A stretch of DNA of 64,000 nucleotides, from NCBI RefSeq assembly GCF_008831285.2, contig NC_045144.1, forward strand, positions 21,965,716 to 22,029,715, read 5' to 3'. Positions 32,400 through 40,427 of the stretch are shown here, piece after piece. Origin of the DNA: Nymphaea colorata (taxonomy: Eukaryota; Streptophyta; Magnoliopsida; Nymphaeales; Nymphaeaceae). The first letter of the stretch is position 1; each line of letters starts with the position of its first letter. Both the position numbers and the translations under genes were made by a program. Under the pieces are notes generated by a model. The model was not told where the DNA came from, searched no databases, and saw nothing but the letters and a program-made list of their open reading frames with translations.

Positions 32400-32735
32400 A
32401 ACAAAAAGTTTGTTGATGTCAAAAGCTGTAGTTGGATGCAGAGAACTATCAATCGGCTTTCAGTAATAGTTAGAAGCGGTCAGACAAGCAAGCAGCATAA
32501 GACAAGGAAACGAACCACCAATCAGCAAGGCGATGCAGTGTCAAATGACAGCTCAACGGAAAGGCCACTTCACTTCAGACAATCAGGCGCTTGCGGCAGC
32601 GGTGTCGGGGTTCAGCACAAGGGCAAAGCGCAAGAAGGAATGCTGTCAATCAAAGGAAGGCTTTGATTCAAAAGCAGCGGCTCTACTGAACTCGTTGAAA
32701 AGCCGAATGACTCTATGAAATTACGTCGATACTTC
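32400..32735. other. GC-richer non-plastid-like segment, possibly mitochondrial
   Basis: This stretch (for example GCAAGGCGATGCAGTGTC and AGCACAAGGGCAAAGCGC) is richer in G and C than its plastid-like neighbours and matches no plastid gene I recognise. Its style resembles intergenic plant mitochondrial DNA. This is an impression from composition only. Confidence 0.3.
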
Positions 32736-32759
32736 CATTCCACATATTACGGGTAACGT

Positions 32760-33183
32760 AGGAGATATCTCTATTTTTCCCTTGGGGGGATCTTTAGAAT
32801 TACCACTGCTTAGCTTTCAATTTGCCTCTGACCCTTGAATGAAATGTGAATAACCCATCCTCCTCTCTTTGAAACAAGGGGCGCTTTTGGTTCTATCCGT
32901 GCTTCAAACAATTTTGTCTTCTTCATATTACCCTATCTAGAGTCAATAGTTTTATATGAGGAAACACTGAATGAGGCAGGAAACTCTCAAGTACGGTTCT
33001 AAGGGAAGGAATTGACCTACCTATTTTGACCAGGAAGAAGAGGCAATTAGACATGGAGATTTAGAAATTGTGGAGGCTTGGTTCGATCAAGCTGCTAAGT
33101 ATTAAAAACAAACCATAGTGCTTACTCCAGGTAATTATATTGGAGCACAAAATTGGTTGAAGATCACAGGGCAGTTTGAATAA
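32760..33183 (+). pseudogene. ycf3: ycf3 (pafI) intron 2 end and exon 3 copy
   Basis: 32760-33033 resembles the 3' part of the second group II intron, including the phrase CTCAAGTACGGTTCTAAGGG before the exon. Exon 3 (~33034-33183) encodes EAIRHGDLEIVEAWFDQAA..., then LTPGNYIGAQNWLKITG and ends QFE-stop. ycf3 is a TPR-type assembly factor of photosystem I. An in-frame TAA near 33103 replaces a Trp codon, so it cannot be translated through. Exons 1 and 2 are absent. Confidence 0.8.
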
Positions 33184-33307
33184 GAACTGTATTAGAAAAT
33201 GAGCAATTGGAAAAGGAGGACTTGTCATTATTATTCCTTGTTGTTAAAAGCAAATTGCTGCTAATAGGTTTGGAACCTTCTTGCCCTCATATGGATATTG
33301 AATAGAA

Positions 33308-33379
33308 GCCCTATGGTCTAGCGGTTCAAGACATCTCTCTTTCAAGGAGGCAGCGGGGATTCGACTTCCCCTGGGGGTA
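33308..33379 (+). tRNA. trnE-UUC: Plastid-type trnE-UUC copy (nuclear, mutated)
   Basis: 72 bases including the anticodon loop CTTTCAA (anticodon TTC), the T arm GGGGATTCGACTTCCCC and the 3' end TGGGGGTA. The 5' acceptor strand appears one base short (GCCCTAT), which unbalances the acceptor stem. Plastid trnE also supplies the Glu-tRNA used in haem and chlorophyll synthesis. In a plastid genome it is not next to ycf3 exon 3, so this is a fragment junction. Confidence 0.85.
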
Positions 33380-33401
33380 GTAGGGTACGACGAAAGAAAA
33401 G

Positions 33402-33775
33402 TTGACCACCTTGACACCAAAGAAGAGTTCGATCCAATGCTTTATTTCTGTCCTAGTTGATCCTGATTCGACATTAGAAGTATATAGATTGTTCCTCAAT
33501 AACCAAATACTTTTTTCTATAAATGCTGCATATTTGATGAAATTCTTGATCAAGGGGGGGGGGACAATATCAGCATTTTGTTCATTAAGATACCAAAATG
33601 GATGATTCACTCACTCCATACTAGGAATAATTGCAGGAAATTCTTTGATAACAATGATTCCTATTTCTCAATGATATCCCACGATCGGGACAATTGGCTG
33701 AATTCCGTGAAACCATTTCATGGAAGTTCATTGATATCTTCTTTTTATAAAGCAAATCTACTTCGACGCTGATGT
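33402..33775 (+). pseudogene. ycf2: ycf2 fragment
   Basis: Two overlapping frames are joined at a poly-G run (33554-33563) that shifts the frame. The first reads [20 protein letters not shown]; the second reads [13 protein letters not shown] and [15 protein letters not shown], then [14 protein letters not shown]. The second part resembles ycf2, the very large plastid protein of the 2-MD AAA import motor. The first part is assigned by continuity and is less certain. Only about 120 of over 2,000 codons are present. Confidence 0.7.
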
Positions 33776-34653
33776 AACAATCAATTTCCCTCTATCACGT
33801 GCCTGGTACATGAGAACATGCAAATAAATACATACCTTATGTTAGACTCTGATGCACAAAATTCAGTCACTTTGAATTCCATATGCGATCGGATCTATTC
33901 ATTAAAAAGAATCTATTCATTAGATTTCTTATGTACCCATAGGTGCTATATTGGATTTGAATCAGATTTTGGATCAATCTATATTGTTTGACTGCCTCCA
34001 TTATGTTGTTGCTAGCAAATACATAACTTTACATACATGGTTGCCAGATACCCACGGAGAGGGTTTTTAATGTTAATGATTCTTTTCTGAATTTGACTTT
34101 ACTTTTCTATTCTGTTTCCTACACATGGAATTCACTTTCAATGACTGACACACATATGAAAAATCCATGATTTTGGTATAGGCGTGTGGGAAGCATGGAC
34201 ATAGATCCATTGAAAAGATATATTTTTTTGATTTAATTCAAAATTAGATTATTCAGTCTATGTCTATACCGTTCATATTGGAGTTGGTTAGTCAAAAGAA
34301 ACTTTATGCTTGAATCCAAAAAATTCTGATTCCTGCATGATCCATTCTGAGTTGAAATATGAAAGAAACCTCTTCTATCTTCTAACTTTTAATTAATGGT
34401 AAAGCAGATATGGTAATCATATCTCATTTGATAACTATCCCAATTTAGAATTCGTTTTATTTGGATTCTAATGAGGGTTCAAGTTCGTGGTGCCAATTCC
34501 ATCAATGGGATTCGAGTTCCTAAGACTAGACTCAAATGAAAAAATGGGAATAAAAATGGATCTGGACCTATTTTGTTTTGCACTTATACCTGTCTGGTAC
34601 TGGTATAGCACGCAGCTTATATAGCTTATAAGAAAAGAAGATTCTTTTGTTGG

Positions 34654-34810
34654 TTGATCAGGTATGAAGAAATTAAGAAAAAGGTTCCTCGATGGTCATA
34701 CAAACTGACTTCTGATTTGGATTTTGAAGAAGAAGAGGAAGAGGAAGAAGAAGAAGATGATCAGGAAGAATCCACAGATGATCACAAGATTCATTCAAGA
34801 AAAGCAAACT
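34654..34810 (+). pseudogene. ycf1: ycf1 fragment
   Basis: Begins EEIKKKVPRWSYKL, followed by an acidic run of about ten Glu and then DHKIHSRKAN. This resembles ycf1 (Tic214), a large plastid inner-envelope translocon protein whose middle region carries such acidic runs. Only about 50 codons remain. The open frame then runs by chance into trnI-like sequence. Confidence 0.7.
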
Positions 34811-34859
34811 TTCTATTTTTGGAATGGGATAGTACAACAAAGGGTTGTATGCTGCGTTT

Positions 34860-34975
34860 GGGAAAGATGAATCGCTCCCCCAAAAAATCTATTGATTTTC
34901 TCCCAATTGGTTGGATCATAGGTGTGATGATTTACTTAACAGGTGATGTCACTGGTTCAAGTCAAGGATGGCCCA
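34860..34975 (+). tRNA. trnI-GAU: trnI-GAU intron end and exon 2 fragment
   Basis: The sequence resembles the end of the group II intron and exon 2 of plastid trnI-GAU, with GGTGTGATGATTTACTTAAC, then GGTTCAAGTCAAGGATGGCCCA and the following GCTG. This gene lies in the rRNA operon of the inverted repeat. Several substitutions are present (one at the T-arm position usually reading TCC). Exon 1 is absent. Confidence 0.7.
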
Positions 34976-35085
34976 GCTGTGCTAGGGAAGTTGGCCTCTA
35001 TGGTAGAATTAGTCGGGAAGGCCTGAGGGGCACTGGTTTGCCCTGTGGCAAGATTGCCATTTTCCCCATCGATTCACTATTTTCC

Positions 35086-35310
35086 CCTTAAGCCCTTCAA
35101 GGGTGAGCAACCAGTAGAGATTATCTCTTATACAAAGGAGCCTCCCATACCACACTGCATCATCCGACGCTGATGCGTCAAGGTAGGTGACCAGATATGT
35201 ATAAAATATTTAGTCGAGCGGGAAGGAGGAGAAGGCGGTCCCACATGGGAGTTGGTAGATGACCTCGCAGAGAGGTATCCATTGTTAGGAACTTGGGGGC
35301 AAGTCCCATT
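35086..35310 (+). pseudogene. Element C pol C-terminus with chromodomain-like end
   Basis: Frame: LKPFKGEQPVEIISYTK..., a TGA near 35170, then VKVGDQICIKYLVEREGG and PTWELVDDLAERYP. It is the direct continuation of the GPY/F module broken at 30163. The second half corresponds to the chromodomain-like tail of element A (there ending SWELFEKIKLQFP). Confidence 0.8.
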
Positions 35311-35325
35311 TAAGGAGGGTAGATC
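35311..35325 (+). other. Element C polypurine tract
   Basis: TAAGGAGGGTAGATC is followed immediately by TGATGCG, the start of the 3' LTR. Confidence 0.8.
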
Positions 35326-37447
35326 TGATGCGACCCATGCCGCATCCGCTTTACCACAGGCAGCCCATCGAGAGAACACCACACCAAAACTGTCCACACG
35401 GCGGAGTGCATGGCGATCAGGCCTTCAAGCCCAAGCATGCAGACCAGACACCACCCACTCAAACGACTCTTTCTTCCGTGCTGCAGCTCCTGTCTTACAT
35501 GAATGAGCAGGTCGATCTCTTCCTGACCCGATTGTCGCCACTACAGAGCTCCACGGCAGCCCCGCCTGGCCATCGGGGAAATCGCAAGAAGATCCCACTT
35601 AGAGGCACGTGACCACATCGGCCGAGTGTCCAGCTTCGTCGGGCTACTATACGCACCTTCCCATGGGTGCTTTCCTTCTTCGAATGGAACAACAACCCAT
35701 GTGGGCTTGGACCCCATCACTTGGCCAGGGTAACAAGTGGCCTTAGCCTAGAGGCACCTGCCTTTGAGCAGTGCCATACTGAGCAGACGGCCTAATGGGA
35801 GGCGTTAGTAGCTGAGATGTTTACGATGCAGTCCAGTTAGGCTGTCGTGCCCATTTTGAGCGTAATGAGATCCCAAGCACCTATACCCAAGAGATTGCTG
35901 CAATTCGGGATTGGAGGATAACACCATAGCGAGCGTAAGAGAGCTTGTGGCCACGAACCATGTCGAGGGTCATTCAGCACAGTGCGCGTAGAGGCTACTA
36001 GGCATGGTAGCAACCATCCAGCCATGGTACCACTTTCCAAGTCACAAGCCTGCACAACCACGGGATCACCACCAACACACATGTCTGCACCAACTTCATC
36101 CCTTGGTAGGCTGCACTCACATGCTGTAGACGAAGGCCTGCACTAGGCAAAGAAAGGCTTAGTTGCAAAACACTAGCTCCAACAAGGACCAAGAGCAGTT
36201 CGAGTCAACTCAGCTCGATCGTTCTGCAAGAAGAAAGGCCTGCGTGTGACGTGGTTCTTCACTACAGAGGAGTTCCCACCATCCGATCGACAAGACTGCA
36301 TGAACATCACTCCCGCAACACAGCCCTTCCACCCCTGGCACCCTCCAAGCCCCCTTCGGGTGCCCTTCCTTCATTCTACTGGTAAGAAATCCTGAAATAG
36401 TACCGAGGCATGAGGGAGACAGCCTCTGGTTGCCTCTCATTCCCAAAAGAGTACATGTCACCAAGTAGCAGCTTCCAGCCTGTAGAAGCCGAAGCAGTCA
36501 CCTCTGTTTTCTAACTGATATCTCAGACATCTGTAATCATTTCGAAGGAAGCCAAGAATTGCTAGAAACCTCAAGTCTTTCTGGTTCTAATGTGATATTG
36601 CACATCCTATTTGGAGTAGTACCCTCTAAGCACCAAGGAGGCGAAGGACCCTCTGTTCCCCGACCAGACCTGTTTGTGGCACTTGTATCGGCAGAGGCCT
36701 AGTCGGCAAATAGCATTAGTTTTCACTCATCCCTGGGGCATGGAGCCGACCTCCGTCGGGCCTGTCCACCTTCAGCCTGCTACTGCCATGCCCGTCGACA
36801 GCAACCGCTTGTGGGATGAGGTGAGAGTTCCTACCCCCCTATAGATTCACGGGGTGGGTGTGGTTTGTTGCGAGGCTAGAGGCGACCTCCATCGAGCCTG
36901 TCCACCTTCATCCTGCTACTACCATGCCCGTCGACAACAACCGCTTGTGGGATGAGGTGAGAGTTCCTATCCCCCTATAGATTCATGGGGTGGGTGTGGT
37001 TTGTTGCGAGGCTACACCCTAGATCCAGTCGAATGGACCTTCGTTGTGCTGAGGGTACTCGAGCACTCCCCGGTTGAGCCTAAACCCATCAAACAGCTTG
37101 ACCTAGGGAGATGATAAGGGTGTGGTTTGAATGCTTAGGCATGGTTTGTGAATGGATGGAGCCGACCAGCGGCAAATGGTGAGATGCAAGTGTTTTTATC
37201 TCATGTGGTACAGTTGTAATTTAGACCTTAACCCCCTTTTGTTGTAAGCTTGTAAGTTGGTGAAGGGTTGTTGTTGTACCCATGGGTGATATGTGGTACA
37301 GTCGGGTTCTATACAACTAGGGATCTCACTTATGTACGGGAGTTAACCTCCCTAGAATTTGTAACAGAGTCCGACGCGATTTGGGTGGTGACGCCCGACA
37401 ACATTAGCGACTGGCCACGGCGGAGCCTCGGTCAGCAGGGCATACCA
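35326..37447 (+). repeat. Element C 3' LTR
   Basis: About 2.12 kb from TGATGCG to GCATACCA. The right 1.2 kb aligns to the 5' LTR remnant (23670-25074). It includes a 136-bp tandem duplication (36745-37016) that is not seen in the 5' copy. Open frames inside have no family motif. Confidence 0.82.
36745..37016 (+). repeat. 136-bp tandem duplication in element C 3' LTR
   Basis: Units start at about 36745 and 36881. Both run CGACCTCC...GCCTGTCCACCTTC through GTGGTTTGTTGCGAGGCTA with about seven differences, so the duplication is not very recent. Confidence 0.9.
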
Positions 37448-37454
37448 CCCTGCC

Positions 37455-37740
37455 TGCTGCAAGAAAGTCTCATGGCCTCTCTCATCTTCTCTCTGCCTCC
37501 CAGTTCCATCTCCCATGCCACTTTACAACACCCATTCAGTGGCCAGAGCAGCACCCCACCATTCGGTGGCTAGAGTAGTGCCTCACCAGTGCATACTTCC
37601 AACATTACCAATGCTGAGCAGCACACAACTAGTGAATGGTCACCTTGAGAATGATAAGGTACATTCTTGATGCTCTCTTTGCAATGTTTGACGGTTTATG
37701 TTTGAACCAAGTCCCAATGCAACGCCTGATGAAACCAAAC
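37455..37740 (+). pseudogene. Exon-1-like gene fragment, left copy
   Basis: Homologous, in opposite orientation, to 46275-46560. It has ATG at 37472 (MASLIFSLPPSSISHATLQH), a candidate splice donor AAG-GTACAT at 37658/37659, and continued similarity into the presumed intron (GATGCTCTCTTTGCAATGTTTG). Relative to the other copy it carries a 27-bp tandem duplication and lacks one base; 161 - 1 + 27 = 187 bp, the observed exon length. The frame is broken by stops. Element C's 3' LTR ends 24 bp before the ATG, so the promoter and leader have been cut off. The gene family is not recognised. Confidence 0.55.
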
Positions 37741-38563
37741 TGAAATGTTTCTTTTGCTATGTTGTTCAGCCTCATGTATACTCATTTTTCTCCAATTTTA
37801 CATCAGCATAATAACATGTGTCTAAGCTGGTGACTCCATCCATATGGCATACTTCTATTTGTAAATTAATAGGAAATGAACAAGGATTACCGTTGATGAG
37901 TGACTTTTAGTTTGTTTTATTTTTAAATTAAAGAAGCATCATTTATAAAATGTCTTGGAGCACTATCACCTATTATATAAGGCTGTTATAAGGGTCTGAG
38001 ATAGTTTATTTTGTGATGTTTCCTAACATACCATCTTAATTCTAATCTTAATAATCATCATTTTTGACAAGAACATCTCCTCCTATCCCAAAGCTTCCTA
38101 GTTCCCTACAGAGTTGAGATGTTGCAGTTATTATGCTATAGTTTTGGACCATCTTTTTCTAATCTAATTGGTACTAATATCTAAATTATTATGCCATATT
38201 TCATTGAAAATATCACCTCTTGTTCTAGTGGTTGTTAATCTTGTAATAAGTCTATGATTGATATGTTTGTCTTATCGTGAATCCTCATGGACAATAAACA
38301 CTATTAACATTTTTAGCTGGCCCTTTCTACATTTCTAGTTTGAAGGGTTTCTTTGGAATTCTAAATCTCACTATCTTATGATTTTTTCAAAAATATAGCA
38401 AGAAAGAACTAAAAAAATGGAAATCTTATCACTTTTAGCAACAATGTAATGCATTGAACATATTGCATTTTATTGCTCAGTAACCCCCTCAGAAATTGTA
38501 TCCTTAAGTTCGTCTGAACTTCCAGTTTGTTTGCTTGGTTACTGTGATAATACATCAAGCAAT
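37741..38563. other. AT-rich sequence, no gene seen
   Basis: Presumed intron or intergenic sequence following the exon-like fragment. No motif, long frame or repeat recognised. Confidence 0.5.
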
Positions 38564-38568
38564 GTTAT
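38564..38568. repeat. Target site duplication (left) of element D
   Basis: GTTAT, matched at 44091-44095. Confidence 0.92.
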
Positions 38569-38974
38569 TGTCACGGGCTGACAACTTCGGCCCATGCGGC
38601 GCGGCAAGAACTTGATTGCCGTAAGCCTTCAAACCGCTGAACGAGGCGCAAAGGTAGTTTGAGAAAATAAGTGTATAAAGAATGCTTGTGAATAAAGAAA
38701 TCTCGCAATGTATTCGTTTGGAAAATTAGTACATCACGAGATAGATAAGCAAGGAGAATGATCTCGACTTTACTTATATAGGATGGCCGAGGCCTCTTAC
38801 AGGATTCTCATGCCGACCACCCAAAACAAGAAATCCCAATACTTGACACTTAGACCGGTGGGAGGGTACTCCCTTACAAGTAAACATGCATAAGCAAATG
38901 ACTCAACATAAGCAAAGGAAGCACAATGCAAAACAAAGCAAAGGACTGTACAGACTCCCAGACACAGGGGAATA
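38569..38974 (-). repeat. Element D left LTR (the element's 3' LTR)
   Basis: Runs from TGTCACGGGCTGACAAC to GGGGAATA; the terminal CA is changed to TA. It contains a minus-strand TATA motif CTATATAAG near 38777-38785. The outer end contains a TGTCA/TGACA short palindrome. Confidence 0.92.
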
Positions 38975-38990
38975 GGCTCCCCCCTTCAAG
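38975..38990 (-). other. Element D polypurine tract
   Basis: On the minus strand this reads TTGAAGGGGGGAGCC directly before the 3' LTR. Confidence 0.88.
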
Positions 38991-39938
38991 TTATGCGCCT
39001 TCCTCAGCGCCAGCAGTTTCATGATAGGCCTTGACTTCCAGCGGATAGCGCTGCTTCATGCGGAATGCATACTCCCAGGTGGGGTTGTGTTCGCCTATCC
39101 ACTTCACTTGGTACTTCTTCGGCTCCCCCAAATAGTTTGTCTTGTGCCGAAGAATCTCTTCCATCTGACGGTCCGCCGCTCGCTTGGTCGACGGGGCTCG
39201 TTGCAGGATCGGGTCTCGTTCTGGAACGCTTCTCTCGGGGTCTTCCTCATCGACATAGAAGGGCTTCAGGTTACAAACATGGAACACTGAATGCACCTTA
39301 AAGTTTGGTGGCAAGTCTAGCTTGTAGGCTAGCTTTCTGATTCTCTTCAGCATTGTGAAGGGTCCCTCATACTTGCGGATCAATGACCTGTGTCGACCAC
39401 GGAAAATGCCCGTGCGATCAGGATAGAGTTTCACAAGGACTTGATCACCCACTTGGAATTCCATTGGCCTTCGATTCTGATCTGTAAACTTTTTCATCTT
39501 TTTGGCGGCCTTGTGTAAGAACGCCTTAGCCATTTCCTTCTGTTCCTGCCAATCGCGAACGAACTGGTAGGCAAAAGTGGGTCTTCCCTTTTCTTGGGCT
39601 ACAAGGGTATGCGGCATCAATGACTGTTGTCCAGTGGCTATTTCGAACGGACTATGTCCAGAAGACTCGCTCTTTTGCAAATTGTAGCAAGATTGATCTA
39701 CATCCAACAATTTCACCCAATCCTTTTGATTCGCGCTGACATAGTGTCGAAGGTATTGTTCCAACAATCCGTTGATTTGTTCAGTTTGGCCCTTCGTTTG
39801 AGGGTGAAAACTTGTTGAGAATAATAAATCTGAACCCAACAAACGAAATACTTCGCGCCAAAATTTCCCTGTGAAGCGAGCGTCCCGATCACTAACAATG
39901 CTTTTCGGCACGCCCCAATGCTTGACTATATGCTTCAC
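38991..39938 (-). pseudogene. Element D pol C-terminus: integrase core end, GPY/F and chromodomain
   Basis: 315 codons. Starts inside integrase (HWGVPKSIVSDRDARF with the second catalytic Asp), then HPQTKGQTEQING with the catalytic Glu, a GPY/F-like segment (KYEGPFTMLKRIRKLAYKL) and a chromodomain-like end (EEILRHKTNYL, then YQVKWIG and PTWEYAF). It ends at TAA/TAG just before the purine tract, the normal position. It is separated from the upstream pol by frameshifts. Confidence 0.88.
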
Positions 39939-40427
39939 GAAGAACTCTGCCGTCTTTTATGCGGGACATTCTTTAGAGGCTGGGATAGTGGCATACTTTG
40001 AAAATCTATCCACAACCACAAGGATGGAGCTGAAGCCTCAACTTTGGGCAAGCTGACGATGAAGTCCATGGAGAGGCATTCCCACGGACGTTCTGGAATA
40101 GGAAGAGGCTCCAGGAGACCGGCAGGCTTCTGGTTTGTTCCCTTGTCCTGCTGACAGATCAAGCATGTTTTCACATAGGCTTCAACGTCGTCGCGCATCT
40201 GTGGCGAGTCGTAGCCACGTTCGAGCAGTGCCAGTGTCCGCTCCTAGTCAGGATGGCCAGCCCACAATGAGTCATGACACTCATTCAGCAACTCTCGTCA
40301 GAGATTGCCCCATCTAGGCACGAACACTCATATGCCCTTTGCCATCAAAAGTCCATCTTGTAGCGAGAACGTCGCGTCTTTCCCGCCTCCGTTGTTTCGA
40401 CCAAGTGCTTGGCCACTGGGTCCTGCT
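39935..40427 (-). pseudogene. Element D integrase N-terminal region, frameshifted
   Basis: Frame 39935-40198 encodes the integrase zinc-finger end (CLICQQDKG) and the first catalytic Asp (MDFIVSLPKVEAS). The sequence between 40200 and 40430 holds the rest of the finger (HDSLWAGHP) with in-frame stops and shifts. Together with the flanking frames this is a normal integrase start broken at two or more points. Confidence 0.82.

Larger units (their letters stand above)
30163..35085. other. Organellar (mainly plastid) DNA mosaic inserted in element C pol
   Basis: At about 30163 the element C pol frame stops in the GPY/F module, and at about 35086 the frame resumes with LKPFKGEQPVE, the next expected residues. 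In between is AT-rich sequence carrying plastid gene pieces: trnS-GCU, psbI (minus), a second trnS 3' end, ycf3 intron 2 and exon 3, trnE-UUC, a ycf2 fragment, a ycf1 fragment and trnI-GAU exon 2. In a normal plastid genome these lie in separate places (large single-copy region, inverted repeat, small single-copy border), so this is not one collinear copy. Stretches not assigned to a gene: 30163-30850, 31227-32220, 32249-32760, 33776-34653 and 34976-35085. Confidence 0.85.
23640..37447 (+). mobile_element. Element C: old Ty3/gypsy element related to A, interrupted by organellar DNA
   Basis: The truncated 5' LTR (recognisable from about 23640-23680 to 25074), a degenerate primer site (25079), a badly mutated gag-pol (25682-30163), the final pol segment (35086-35310), a purine tract (35311) and the 3' LTR (35326-37447) are all on the + strand. 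The pol is interrupted by about 4.9 kb of plastid-like DNA. The protein resembles element A's throughout (for example the shared LVWLKRLP and GQPYSK phrases near the integrase end), so C is an older cousin. The left edge of its 5' LTR is not resolved, and no target duplication is visible. Confidence 0.85.

Noticed and set aside
32436-32718. Two overlapping 60-76-codon frames in the GC-richer organellar filler
   Set aside because: No match to any organellar protein I know; chance frames in a non-AT-rich stretch.
34810-35091. Single open frame running from the ycf1 fragment through trnI-like sequence
   Set aside because: The tail is translation of tRNA and intron sequence; a chance join between fragments.
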